Assembly (NCBI RefSeq): GCF_000517105.1
Contig: NZ_KI912149.1
Span: 1,079,946-1,143,945, forward strand
Direction: 5' to 3'
From: Fischerella sp. PCC 9605
GTDB taxonomy: Bacteria > Cyanobacteriota > Cyanobacteriia > Cyanobacteriales > Nostocaceae
DNA: 64,000 nt
Shown here: positions 1 to 10,000 of the stretch, in pieces
How positions within the stretch are numbered: the stretch's first letter is position 1
Layout: every line of letters starts with the position of its first letter
Notes under the pieces: generated by a model
Database searches by the model: none
What the model was told of the DNA's origin: nothing
The model's input: only the letters and a program-made list of their open reading frames with translations
Position numbers and translations under genes: made by a program

Positions 1-2
1 AT

Positions 3-164
3 CTTGCTGAGGAAGCTTTTCACCGCAAGTTGATTTCTGGATATGGAGATGGGCCAGATATCAACGAATACCAAATTGTATTTCAAGGAAAACCTAGACA
101 TTTTTCCTTGGAAGAAGCACATACTTTTTTAGTAAATCTACTTTTTAACAACCAAGTTGATTAG
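3..164 (+). CDS. C-terminal end of an unknown protein, cut by the window edge
   Basis: An open frame runs from the window edge to a TAG at 162-164 and gives 53 residues. The sequence is mixed polar and hydrophobic and ends in L-F-N-N-Q-V-D. I recognise no family. The frame is open across the whole segment while the other two forward frames stop quickly, which supports it as the tail of a real gene. The function cannot be judged from this piece. Confidence 0.5.
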   Translation, partial: LAEEAFHRKLISGYGDGPDINEYQIVFQGKPRHFSLEEAHTFLVNLLFNNQVD

Positions 165-806
165 AAAGTTTTGGCAAATTTTCCAGCTTAAAAAAATAAA
201 GTTTTAGAAGTGCGATCGCTTGATCTCATATTTTATCTCACTCCCGTTGTTTTGAGGTGTGAGTATTTTTTTATTAATTATCAAAATATCGTACAGCAAT
301 GGGGTGGAAGAGAGGCTCTATTCTCGTTTCCAGGTTGCATCTATTTACAAGGATTTGAAGGCTCTGCGTCTCAGTTGCAAAAAGCCTCCAAATGTAAGTT
401 GATGCCTACCCTACATTTGCTTGAATTCGCATAATAGCTCTAAAGTATGTCTATCAAACTATAATATTTGTTTACAAAAAAACCTTATTGTAGATCAAAG
501 CCACGGCTGAGCATAGATATTTCTATCTATCTATTCCTATCTAAATAATATACATCTATAGTATCCCTACATACAATATGTCTTCTGATTTAAACAATAT
601 CTAAATAGTTAATAATATTGATTTTTTAAATAAAACAAATATGTCAGCAGAATGAGGTTAAACATTCCTTACTTATGTATATTTAATAATACAAAGCAAA
701 TGTAATTATTTGGCTTGTTTATTAATTAATTGAGCGAGGAGATTGTAACCATTAATTAATAATTATTAATTATTTGGTCATCTTCTTAGAGACACTTGGA
801 GGCACT
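165..806. other. AT-rich intergenic region upstream of cphB
   Basis: No convincing gene is present. A 74-codon open frame at 210-434 lacks a ribosome binding site and any family signal. The part around 300-400 resembles a worn copy of the AGAGCCT-type dispersed repeats common in Nostocales. From about 721 to 775 the DNA is made of repeated TTAATTAAT units, probably part of the cphB promoter and leader. Confidence 0.5.
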
Positions 807-1658
807 ATGGCTGGGAGCGAAATCAAACGGCAGTTGGTAATTATTGGAGGAGCAGAAGACAAGGAGGGAGATTGCCGAATTCTACGAGAGTTTGTACGCC
901 GCGCTGGCGGTACTAAGGCACGAATTGTGATAATGACAGCGGCTACAGAATTACCAAGGGAAGTAGGAGAAAATTACATTCGAGTGTTTGAGCGCTTAGG
1001 AGCAGAAGATGTTCGGATAGTTGATACCGAAACCCGTGAAGATGCTTCTTCATCTACTGCTTTGGAAGCAATTAGTAAAGCAACTGGAGTATTTTTTACT
1101 GGCGGAGATCAAGCTCGCATCACCAGCGTAATTAAAGATACTGAACTCGATCAAGCTATTCACAAACGCTTTTCAGAAGGCATTATTGTGGGAGGCACAA
1201 GCGCGGGAGCAGCTGTGATGCCAGATGTGATGATTTTAGAAGGTGACTCTGAAACCAATCCTCGGATTGAAATTGTGGATATGGGGCCTGGTTTGGCTTT
1301 TTTGCCTGGAGTGGTGATAGACCAACATTTCTCACAGCGCGGACGCTTAGGACGATTAATTTCAGCTTTGGCACAACAGCCTGCTGTATTAGGATTTGGT
1401 ATTGATGAGAATACTGCTATGGTTGTTACCGATAGCCAATTTGAAGTGATTGGGGAAGGTTCTATCACTATCGTAGATGAATCAGAGGTCATACATAGCA
1501 ATATTGAAGAAATTTTAAAGGATGAACCTTTGGCAATGTGCGGAGCGAGGCTTCATATTTTGCCGCATGGATATAAATTTGACCTGAAAACTCGCAGGCC
1601 TATTCTGAATAATGGCTCTGTAGCAAGTGCTCCTGTGATGTCTGAGGTAAATACCTAA
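807..1658 (+). CDS. cphB: Cyanophycinase
   Basis: A serine-type exopeptidase that cuts the storage polymer cyanophycin (multi-L-arginyl-poly-L-aspartate) into beta-Asp-Arg dipeptides in the cytoplasm (peptidase S51 family). The nucleophile elbow G-G-T-S-A-G-A-A-V places the serine at residue 132. Other family hallmarks are I-I-G-G-A-E-D-K near the N-terminus, F-F-T-G-G-D-Q at about 97-102 and V-V-I-D-Q-H-F. I chose the ATG at 807 because GGAGG lies four bases upstream; an in-frame TTG at 774 is less likely. The product is 283 residues, normal for the family. In most cyanobacteria cphA follows directly, but here the next gene is convergent and unrelated, so this copy stands alone in the window. 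Confidence 0.93.
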   Translation: MAGSEIKRQLVIIGGAEDKEGDCRILREFVRRAGGTKARIVIMTAATELPREVGENYIRVFERLGAEDVRIVDTETREDASSSTALEAISKATGVFFTGGDQARITSVIKDTELDQAIHKRFSEGIIVGGTSAGAAVMPDVMILEGDSETNPRIEIVDMGPGLAFLPGVVIDQHFSQRGRLGRLISALAQQPAVLGFGIDENTAMVVTDSQFEVIGEGSITIVDESEVIHSNIEEILKDEPLAMCGARLHILPHGYKFDLKTRRPILNNGSVASAPVMSEVNT

Positions 1659-1664
1659 CTGAAT

Positions 1665-1706
1665 GTAGAGACGTGATTGGGAATTTACCAAGTGCGATCG
1701 CGTCTC
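1665..1706. repeat. Imperfect inverted repeat after cphB
   Basis: GTAGAGACG and CGTCTC arms face each other across about 27 bases that contain a HIP1 site. The arms match the ends of the perfect 28-bp palindromes at 7904, 17862 and 37783, so this may be a decayed or HIP1-interrupted relative. It lies between two convergent genes and could also serve as a transcript end. Confidence 0.5.
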
Positions 1707-1710
1707 CATA

Positions 1711-2790
1711 TTATTTACCATCGGATGACCAATGAGGAGGGTCACTATCTAGCTTATACACTCCGTAGGATGCACCTACTTTCCACATAGCTTTATTTAA
1801 AGCAGCATTACGGGGTTCGCCAACAGTAACTATTTTTCCACTAGCATCCTTAATAATAATTTTGTCATTCCAGGTAATATTCCAGTCGATTGCCAGCCCT
1901 TGAGTATGGCGAGAATTTAACGATACAGGATTACCACCAATACCATAAGCCTCAACCATATCTTTAGCAGCTTGCAGCGATCCTGCATTAGTGTAATGTA
2001 CCCATTCAATATCCACTCCACTCAAAGGTGGGACATACTGAGGAGCAATTTCTTGGCGACTAATCCTAGCAGAGTAATGCATTAGATAAGCACGTTGTTT
2101 GGGACGGTAGGTAGCGGTAACAATCACCTGACAACCAGCGTCAATCATTGCTTTGTGGAATGCTTCTACTTTTTGACGAAATGGTGAAGCTAAATCAGAA
2201 ATTAACTTGCTAGTAGGAAAATATTTAGCCCAATGGGATCCGCTAAGGCGAAATCTCTGTCTTTTTGCATATTCATTAAAGATATCCAATGCTTGAGTCA
2301 AATCTGCTCCCAGTTTCTGTTTAGTTGTATTACTTAGCACCCCTTCCAGTTCGCCACGCAAACGCACATCTCTTTTTTTATACGCTTCGGCTAACCCTTT
2401 GGTGCTTGTTTTACCAAAATCACCATCAACTTGTAATGGAGGGTTGAGTTGTGCTACCTGATTCAAACACTTTTGTAAATCCTTAACCTCTGTTTCACCA
2501 AAACCAAGATAACTCAGCAATGTGCTAGCTGAAAGGTTAGGTACTTTAAAAATAAAACCTTGAGGAGCTGCTTTACTGTAAGTGTTATTGCCAACAACCC
2601 CATCAGCTTGCAAGCCATTTCTTTGTTGATAACTACGAGTGGCTTGGTCAGTTGCTTTGCCAAAATCGCCATCAACAGCTCCTATAGGATATTCTGCTTC
2701 TTTTAAAAAGCTTTGCCAAGCACTTACATAGATGCCATTAGAACCGAGTTTGATAACTGGTAGTTTCAGTACATTGATGTTAAAAGCCAT
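1711..2790 (-). CDS. Peptidoglycan-binding protein with M15-type D,D-peptidase domain
   Basis: Predicted peptidoglycan peptidase. The first ~75 residues form a PG_binding_1 repeat (V-D-G-D-F-G-K-A-T, then G-L-Q-A-D-G-V-V-G), and a second, weaker one follows (L-Q-V-D-G-D-F-G-K). The C-terminal ~170 residues carry the M15/VanY pattern: S-R-H-T-Q-G-L-A-I-D-W supplies the zinc His and Asp, and D-P-P-H-W-S near the end supplies the second His. The ATG at 2790 has GGAG six bases upstream; a TTG at 2802 is the alternative. No signal peptide is visible, which is odd for a wall enzyme. The gene lies directly downstream of an amidase on the same strand, so the two probably form one unit. Family call is good; substrate and target cell are inferred. 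Confidence 0.8.
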   Translation of the reverse strand: MAFNINVLKLPVIKLGSNGIYVSAWQSFLKEAEYPIGAVDGDFGKATDQATRSYQQRNGLQADGVVGNNTYSKAAPQGFIFKVPNLSASTLLSYLGFGETEVKDLQKCLNQVAQLNPPLQVDGDFGKTSTKGLAEAYKKRDVRLRGELEGVLSNTTKQKLGADLTQALDIFNEYAKRQRFRLSGSHWAKYFPTSKLISDLASPFRQKVEAFHKAMIDAGCQVIVTATYRPKQRAYLMHYSARISRQEIAPQYVPPLSGVDIEWVHYTNAGSLQAAKDMVEAYGIGGNPVSLNSRHTQGLAIDWNITWNDKIIIKDASGKIVTVGEPRNAALNKAMWKVGASYGVYKLDSDPPHWSSDGK

Positions 2791-2805
2791 GATTTTCTCC
2801 AATTA

Positions 2806-2883
2806 TTAGTTAGTAGATAGTAGATAGTAGTTAGTAGTTGGTAATTTGTTTTTACCACTAACCACTAACCACTAACTACTAAC
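2806..2883. repeat. Heptamer tandem repeats forming a hairpin
   Basis: Short units of the TTAGTAG/TTAGTGG type run out and then return in inverted form (CACTAAC units) on either side of a T-rich loop. This is a short tandem repeat region typical of Nostocales. It separates the two peptidoglycan hydrolase genes and contains the stop codon of the upstream amidase gene. Confidence 0.75.
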
Positions 2884-3820
2884 CAATTAATTTCTGCCAG
2901 GTTGCAGGCCCAACAATTCCATCAGCTGTTAAACCATTTTGCTGTTGAAATTTCTTCATTGCTGCCTCTGTCTGAGGACCATAGATGCCGTCAATGTCAA
3001 CTCCTAAACGGTATTGTAAGTATCTGACTACTACACCACCCGCATGATTTACTCTAATAATTCTTTTCGCTAAAATCTGATTAATTGCATTCCATGTAGT
3101 GTCTCCAGCAATTCCTGTTTGTTGAATGCCTGTGATACTCTGAAATTTTTCGATTGCAGATTTTGTTGTGGCATCGTTTGTGCCATTCTCTACCAAAGGT
3201 TTACCATTTTTATCAGTTATTTTGAGTCTATTTAAAGCTTTCTGAAATCTCAAGGTTGTTGTATCTGGATTTTGTTCTTCATCCTCTATGGGATTAACAG
3301 GAGTACTAGGTAATTGACCAGTTAAACCTTTGACGATCGCATTTGCCATTGCCTCTGGATTATACAGATTCATGTCTTTTTGCGAATCGACAAAACAGCC
3401 TTCTACCAAAATCGCAGGCATATCTGTATTTTTGAGGACAAATAAATGACTGCCGTTTTTAACACCGCGATTAAAAAAGCCTAATTTGACAATTTCATCT
3501 AATACAGGTTTGGCAATTCTTCTGCCTGTATCGCTAACTGCAAATACTTCCGTACCATTCGCCTGACGATTAAAGGCATTAAAATGAATAGATACAAAAG
3601 TATCTACTTTGTTAGCATTAGCTGTAGCGCATCTTTTTCGGAGCGATTCGCTTACTGATGAGGCTCTAGCTGGCTTGCATTCTACGACTTGATGCCCTAA
3701 AGCTTTTAATTTGGCTATAACTCTGTTACCTACATCTAAGGTCAAATTATCCTCAAATTTTATCCCTCTAGCTCCGGTATCGGGAGGACAATTATGGCCG
3801 ATATCTATTCCAAATTTCAT
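2879..3820 (-). CDS. N-acetylmuramoyl-L-alanine amidase with two peptidoglycan-binding repeats
   Basis: Cleaves the bond between N-acetylmuramic acid and the stem peptide. The Amidase_3 domain fills residues 1-170, with zinc ligands His9 (D-I-G-H-N), Glu23 (F-E-D-N-L-T) and His79 (S-I-H-F-N) and catalytic Glu140 (L-V-E-G-C-F-V-D-S). Two PG_binding_1 modules follow, about 190-250 and 255-313; the last ends G-L-T-A-D-G-I-V-G-P-A-T-W. The protein begins straight in the catalytic domain with no signal peptide, unlike cell-division AmiC enzymes, so it is built like an endolysin. It is probably cotranscribed with the M15-type peptidase downstream. The start at 3820 has GGAG-type bases (AGGAGAAG) just upstream. 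Confidence 0.9.
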   Translation of the reverse strand: MKFGIDIGHNCPPDTGARGIKFEDNLTLDVGNRVIAKLKALGHQVVECKPARASSVSESLRKRCATANANKVDTFVSIHFNAFNRQANGTEVFAVSDTGRRIAKPVLDEIVKLGFFNRGVKNGSHLFVLKNTDMPAILVEGCFVDSQKDMNLYNPEAMANAIVKGLTGQLPSTPVNPIEDEEQNPDTTTLRFQKALNRLKITDKNGKPLVENGTNDATTKSAIEKFQSITGIQQTGIAGDTTWNAINQILAKRIIRVNHAGGVVVRYLQYRLGVDIDGIYGPQTEAAMKKFQQQNGLTADGIVGPATWQKLIG

Positions 3821-4419
3821 TTGCTTCTCCTGAATTGATTTTTGATAACACTTCTATGTATTTAATCTAGATATTAGTTTATATGAATCATTAATATAAA
3901 ATTTATTAGTAATAATTATGAATTAATCGAAAGTTAGTGGAGGCTGGTTGAAGTAGAAATTCTACCTTTTGACCTTCCAAATACTAAATTTAAACTCGCT
4001 TACATAGTAATTGATAGCTGATAACTGGTTATTGCAAATAACAAACAACAAATCTGCGATTCATTACTAATTACCGATATAACAAAAAATCTGAGTATTT
4101 TAGCTAAAATAATATGCCAACCGTCTATGATAGAATACTGTTTCCCAACTGTCCATTGTAACAAAGAAGAAACTTAAAGATTTTTGATAAAAATTTGGCA
4201 ACGCCCTTTTATCCATCTGGTGTTGCATACTTATATATAATTAGGTTGTCCTTGGCTATTTGTCATTTGTAATTTGTTCTTAGTAATGACAATCAACTAT
4301 TTACTAATGACAGTGGTTGAGCGATTGTTTCTCTCACTTTTGAAAGAGCAAGCTTTTCTACCGGCATTTTGTTAATTTTTTGCGAGAGCACAATCAATGC
4401 ATTGTCATAAAAAGCACAT
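3821..4419. other. AT-rich intergenic region between divergent genes
   Basis: About 600 bases with no supported gene. It holds degenerate tandem units (ATTTGTAATTTG and AGTAATGAC/ACTAATGAC) around 4260-4310. It must contain the promoters of the amidase gene to the left and the SGNH hydrolase gene to the right, but I cannot place them with confidence. Confidence 0.4.
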
Positions 4420-6039
4420 ATGACTAATCTAACAGCTTCACAATCACTTAGCGAGGAGCGCAAAACGCCTTCAGATGTACAGGTGCAATTTGAAGCGCGA
4501 AAGCCAATTATAGATCCAACTTTGGGTATTCCTGTCAATGTCAAAAAAGTAGGAACTCCCCAGCATCGCTTGGTAACTATTGGCGATTCAATTACACATG
4601 GTTTTCAAAGTGGGGCTATTTTTAATACGCGGCTATCTTATCCTGCGATTATTGCCAGGGAAATGGGTTGGAATCAGTTGCGTTATCCCACGTATGATTC
4701 ACCAGGAGATGGATTGCCGTTAAACTTAGAAAGCTTGGCTCGTAATCTCCAGCAGCAGTTTGGCGACAACATCAATTTTTCGGAATTTGTTTCAGCCGTG
4801 CTGTTTTTACGCAAATACCTAGATGCAATTGAAGATTACTGGGAACGTGGTGAAGGTTCGCTGTTGCCAATTCAACGCGAGATCAACCACAACTTATCAG
4901 TCTATGGTTGGGATTTGCGGAATACCTTATCGCGCAATGCAGATATCTGCATAGAAGTAATCAGAAATTCTTCGTCTCGGGATGATTTTTTCCAGCAGAT
5001 TGTCGATAATCATAACGATCGCGCTGCCATTCGGGTTTTGAACTCAGCTAGAGATACGAATGCTAAAGCACTCACACCGTTGCAAGCAGCCGCAGTTCTC
5101 GGTGCAGAAGGAACAGAAGAAACCGAAGGAATTGAAACTCTGATTGTCTTTATTGGTGCGAATAATGCTCTGGGCAGTATTCTCACATTTAATGTGGTAT
5201 GGAGTGATACTGGCTATGATGATATGACAGTGAACGATAAATATACTGTCTGGCGTCCTATTCACTTCAAAGCTGAGCTAGATCTGGTAGTTGCCGAAGT
5301 TAGGAGAATTCGCGCCCGGCATGTGATTATTGGCACAGTGCCTCACGTTACCATCGTACCTTTTGCCCGTGGAGTCGATAATAAAGTCACACAGGGTTCG
5401 CGGTACTTCCCTTACTACACTTTGCCTTGGATTGAAGATGAGGATTTTGACCCAGATAAACACCCACACCTCACCGAAGACGAGGCAAGAGCAATTGATA
5501 GTGCTATTGACAAGTACAACGAGTATATTACTGATGCGGTACGGCAAGCGAGAACAGAAGGTAGAGATTGGTATTTACTAGAAACCTGTGGATTACTGGA
5601 TAGGCTTGCATCCCGGCGCTATCTGGAAGATCCCACTGCTAGACCTTCTTGGTGGGAGGAAGTTGGTGGTGAGTATGAATTGCCACCCGAGTTGAAAGCA
5701 CTATCACCTGTACCAAACTCTCGCTTTTTCATCTCTGGGCCAAACGGTCGTACTCAAGGCGGTTTATTCTCTATGGATGGGATTCATCCTACTACGATTG
5801 GTTACGGCATTCTAACTCAGGAAATTATCAACATTATGCAATTGGCAGGTATAAAATTTTATGAAAACGACGGTCAAACCGAGCGTACAGGAGACATTAA
5901 AGTTGATTTTCGGCGATTAATTGCTGAGGATACGTTGATTTCCCAGCCACCACGAAACCTCGCCAATATTCTAGATATAATTGGTGAACTGGATAAAAGA
6001 TTTAATATTGGGGGTCTGTTGTTGAGAAGGAATTACTAG
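4420..6039 (+). CDS. SGNH/GDSL-family hydrolase
   Basis: Predicted esterase or lipase-like hydrolase. The block I motif T-I-G-D-S-I-T-H places the nucleophile at Ser57. A block III-like F-I-G-A-N-N appears mid-protein, and the C-terminal M-D-G-I-H-P-T-T-I-G-Y-G gives the Asp and His of the triad. At 539 residues it is much longer than the usual ~200-residue SGNH domain; a helical insert separates blocks I and III. No signal peptide or membrane segment is seen. The start ATG at 4420 lacks a strong ribosome binding site. It sits beside two leaderless peptidoglycan hydrolases, transcribed away from them. Substrate unknown. Confidence 0.75.
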   Translation: MTNLTASQSLSEERKTPSDVQVQFEARKPIIDPTLGIPVNVKKVGTPQHRLVTIGDSITHGFQSGAIFNTRLSYPAIIAREMGWNQLRYPTYDSPGDGLPLNLESLARNLQQQFGDNINFSEFVSAVLFLRKYLDAIEDYWERGEGSLLPIQREINHNLSVYGWDLRNTLSRNADICIEVIRNSSSRDDFFQQIVDNHNDRAAIRVLNSARDTNAKALTPLQAAAVLGAEGTEETEGIETLIVFIGANNALGSILTFNVVWSDTGYDDMTVNDKYTVWRPIHFKAELDLVVAEVRRIRARHVIIGTVPHVTIVPFARGVDNKVTQGSRYFPYYTLPWIEDEDFDPDKHPHLTEDEARAIDSAIDKYNEYITDAVRQARTEGRDWYLLETCGLLDRLASRRYLEDPTARPSWWEEVGGEYELPPELKALSPVPNSRFFISGPNGRTQGGLFSMDGIHPTTIGYGILTQEIINIMQLAGIKFYENDGQTERTGDIKVDFRRLIAEDTLISQPPRNLANILDIIGELDKRFNIGGLLLRRNY

Positions 6040-6129
6040 GAAAATAGGGGTTGAAGGCTAAGGGTTAGAGAAGAAGGTTTTTATACTTTCGTTGTGAAGT
6101 TTTCTCATGAATTACTGCCTGAAATTGCG

Positions 6130-6738
6130 TTAGGATTTTAACACTTGCTCTGCTGTCAGCGCCAATTCTGAGAAAGTCTGCGAGACAATGCGATCGCTAC
6201 CACGATAAGGTTTACACTGGTAGACTCCATTTTTATCCAGCAAGTAAACAAAGATTGTTGGGACTTTCGGGTTGCCTAAATAACTACGACTAGCAACTGC
6301 TAAATAATCTACAATCCAATATTCAGGAATACCCAGCCGCTGGTATTCATCCAGCTTATCAATGTAGTCATCTTCCCAATTAGTAGACACAACCTCTACA
6401 GCTAGTTGGAGGGGTTCCAGCAGCGCCGAATAAGCAGCAAGGTTTGAATCCCAAAGAGTCTTGTCTACAACACTCACATCAGGATGACGACCTTGTTCTT
6501 TACCATCTGAGGTGAGTGTCCTAACCATAATTCTGCCTGAAACTCTGTAGTTTAGCTTGAGACGTTTTACCTCGTCTTTGAATGAGTCTGAAATATACTC
6601 AGCTATGTTATCGTGTTGTCTTGTTGGTAATATCCTCACAATTTCTCCGTTAACAAGCTCATAGCGACCTTCTTCATCAAGGTCTTGCTCTAGGAATTGC
6701 TCAAAAGTTAATAGTTGCTTGGGTGTGGTTGTAGTCAT
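6130..6738 (-). CDS. Uma2-family (DUF820) putative restriction-like nuclease
   Basis: A 202-residue protein of the Uma2/DUF820 family, which has a PD-(D/E)XK nuclease fold and is greatly expanded in cyanobacteria. Typical marks are the N-terminal T-F-E-Q-F-L-E, the R-Y-E-L-V-N-G-E-I strand, H-P-D-V-S-V-V-D (catalytic Asp), L-A-V-E-V-V-S (catalytic Glu) and K-L-D-E-Y-Q-R-L-G-I-P-E-Y-W-I-V-D. Length is normal for the family. Biological role is unproven; mobile-element association has been proposed for the family. It stands alone here, convergent with the SGNH hydrolase gene. Confidence 0.85.
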   Translation of the reverse strand: MTTTTPKQLLTFEQFLEQDLDEEGRYELVNGEIVRILPTRQHDNIAEYISDSFKDEVKRLKLNYRVSGRIMVRTLTSDGKEQGRHPDVSVVDKTLWDSNLAAYSALLEPLQLAVEVVSTNWEDDYIDKLDEYQRLGIPEYWIVDYLAVASRSYLGNPKVPTIFVYLLDKNGVYQCKPYRGSDRIVSQTFSELALTAEQVLKS

Positions 6739-6801
6739 GGTTAGTTAGTATTAAAATCTATGGTGTTGCTGAATAATGGGATGAATGAGGCTGACGCACC
6801 A

Positions 6802-6820
6802 GACGCGGTGACGCGGTGAT
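6802..6820. repeat. Two-unit GACGCGGT octamer repeat
   Basis: Two exact GACGCGGT units followed by GAT. The same octamer family appears in degenerate form inside the PgpH-type gene at 36075-36110. Confidence 0.6.
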
Positions 6821-6980
6821 TATGAGTCATGCAAATTCCAAAATCATCCCGCAATTATGCAACGCCAAATATATATATTATTGTGGAGATTATCTTTTAA
6901 GTCTGCTTGTAAAGATTCTGAAACTTGTGATGTTAGTAAGCTAAAGCACGTTCAAATTACATAGTCAAATTTTCTCAATC

Positions 6981-7040
6981 TCTTGTGGGGTGGGCATCCT
7001 GCCTGCCCAAGTCATGCAACTTAGATGTGGAACAGCTTTG
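6981..7040. repeat. 60-bp dispersed repeat, copy 1
   Basis: Begins TCTTGTGGGGTGGGC and continues through TGCCTGCCC and ATGCAACTTA. It aligns without gaps to 58081-58140 with about 45 of 60 identical positions by eye. The GGGTGGGC/GCCTGCCC part can form a short hairpin. It lies just after the 3' end of the WD40 gene. Confidence 0.7.
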
Positions 7041-10000
7041 CTACCCTAATAACCCCTCCACTGCACCCAGTTCTAGCAAAGTTGATTTCTGCGCCTCGGT
7101 CAAACCTGTGACACCGTAAATATTCATGTTTTCATAAAGGCGTTCTGCTCTCAAATTCTTGATACACTCTTTTGTCTGTACATCCCATAACTTGATGACA
7201 GCATTGCCATCACCACTCACCAGCATTTTACCATCAGAACTAAAGTCAACGGACATTACCCAGGTGTTATGTCCTGTTAAGGTAGCAATGCAATCACCCG
7301 TTGCTACGTCCCAGAGTTTGATCGTGCCGTCACTGCTACAACTGACAAGAGTACTACCATCGGGACTAAAAGCGATCGCCCAAATCCATTCTTGATGTCC
7401 CCGCAGTATATGAAGACACTCGCCTGTGCGAATATCCCATAGCCTCACAGTGCGATCGGCACTACTACCAGTGGCGAGGGTCAGACCATCTGGACTAAAG
7501 GCAACCCACCAAACCCAACTGTCGTGTCCTTTGAAGGTTTGACAGCACTGTTTTGTTTCTAAATCCCATATCCTGACTGTATCATCAAAACTGCCCACTG
7601 CCAGTTTTTTACCATCTGGGCTAAAAGCAGTTGAGATCGTAATGTGTTCTGGAAAAGTGTGCAGGAGTTGACCTGTTGCAACGTCCCACAGTTTCACTGT
7701 GCGGTCATAGCTACTGCTGGCTAGAATACAACCATCTGGACTAAAAGTTACGCCTGTCACCATCCCGGCGTGTCCATGCAAGACTTTGGTACACAGTCCT
7801 GTTTTTACATCCCAAAGTCGAATTGTTTGGTCGGCGCTACCACTAGCCAAGCTTCGACCGTCAGGACTAAAGGTGACTGCAAAGATAAAATCTGTGTGTC
7901 CGCGTAGAGACGTTACATGTAACGTCTCTACATTCCATAATCTAACGATTGTGTCTTCGCCGCCACTAGCGATGATTTCACCTAGCGAGTTGGAGGGAAT
8001 TGGACTAAAAACAACGGATGAAAACCAGTTGTGTCTGCCTTTGAATGTTCTCACACACTCCCCAGTAGTAATATCCCATAGCTTAATCGAGAAATCATCA
8101 CTACCAGTAGCGAGCAAGGTTCCTTCGGGGTTGACGGCATTTACGTAAATTGCATTTGTATGCCCTTGCAAGGTTTTCACACATTGTTGAGTAGCAACAT
8201 CCCACAGTCGCACCGTCCGATCAATACTACAGCTAGCCAGAATATTTCCCTCACCAATAAAACAGACTGTAAATACTCCATGCGTGTGTCCTTTCAGGAT
8301 ACCAACACACATACCCTTGTCTAAATCCCAAAGCCTGATAGTTTGGTCTAAACTGCTACTGGCAAGCAATCCTTGTTTACTAAATGCGACACTCCTGATC
8401 CAATCAGTATGTCCTTGCAAAGTTTTGATACAGCGACCAGTAGTAATATCCCAGATTTTAACTGTATTGTCGTCGCTGCCACTGGCAACGATCGCCCTAT
8501 GTCCTCCCTTATTAAGGGGGGAATTAGGGGGAATCGGGAGTAAAGCCACAGACCAGACTCCATTGGTGTGTCCTTGCAACACTTTAGTGCATTTCCCCGT
8601 GCTTATATCCCAAACTCTGATGGTTGAGTCGGTGCTACAACTAATCAAAATGTTACCATCAGGCGCAAACACAACAGTACGAACTCCACCTTTATGACCT
8701 TGCAGAGTTTGCAAGCACTGACCACTGCTGACATCCCAAAGCTTAATTGTGCCATCTTCTCCCCCTGTGGCGAGAGTGCTACCATCTGGACTAAAACTCA
8801 CTCCCCAAATAATACCCAAATGTCCCTGATAGCTGATTAGCAGATGACTGCTAGCGACATCCCACAAACGCAGATAACCATCTGTATGAGTTGTTGCTAA
8901 AGCTTTGCCATCCGGACTGAACGCCGCACACATGGCTGTTGAAAAGGTTTTGGCAAACACCGATTGAGATAGGTCAGCACAAGCAAAGTTAACTTGCACC
9001 AGAGGAGTATCCTGGAGGTATGCCTGCCAAATTGTCAGATGCGAGAAGTCATAACCCGTCAAGTCTGTTTGCAGGTGAGACAGTAGGTTAATTATGTTAC
9101 CCCCTGCATAGCCAGGTTCTGGGTTAGGAGTGGAGGAGCTTTTGCTTAGAGAATGCTCTCGTAAATCATTGAGAATCTGAACGAGTCGAGTTTCGATTGC
9201 TTGTTTGCTTCGCAGTGACAATAACAGTTGTTCAATTACAGGTTCAAGAATGAGTTTCGTTTGGGCAAGGCGGATATAATCTTTAGCGATCGCTTTGATC
9301 AAAGCATGGCTGTTAAATATCAGTTGTTGGTTGGTGGTTGTTGGTGGTTGGTTGTTGGTGGTTGGTTGTTGTTTGTTGGTTGTTATTCTCCCACTCTCCC
9401 ACTCCACAATCTCCTCAGCCACCTGCTGAATTAAATAATCTGTGACAAATTCCATCACTACAGGTTGGAGGGTGAATTGTACCGGGGGTTGGAGAAGTGA
9501 TTTTTTTTCGATCAGATTTCGCCTCGCCAGTGACTCTAGCGCCTCTAGTAGTTTCATTGATGATACAGGCAATACCAAATCGCTACGCAACTCCGCCATA
9601 GTGACTGGTTCTCGATTGATTGCCAGCCAGTACATTAAGTCTTTTTCGAGTGTGGAAAGGCGATGAAATTGCTGTGATAATAAGTCACAAATACTACCAA
9701 ATACTGTAGTACCTTGAGCGAGAAATTCCGCAACATCACCATTAAATAGCTCGCCAATTGTAGTAGCAATAATTTTCAGCGCTAGAGGATTGCCTGTGTA
9801 GTGATGAATCAAGTCTTGCCATTGTGCATCCGAACCGTAGAAAAAACTCTTGGTTTTTACCAACTCAAGGGCAGCGATTACACTCAAGCCTGATAATTGG
9901 AATGACCGGACTGGTAAAGTTTCGCCTTCTAAAGCTGCAATTTGTTGAGGTTTTTCCCGACTTGTCAGTATTACGCAGCTTTGATGGGCTGTTTCTCCTG

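Noticed and set aside
210-434. 74-codon open frame upstream of cphB
   Set aside because: No ribosome site, no family signal, and part of it overlaps repeat-like DNA.
9228-9434. Plus-strand open frame rich in Trp/Gly/Leu
   Set aside because: It is the antisense of the TTGGTTG repeat within the STAND gene.
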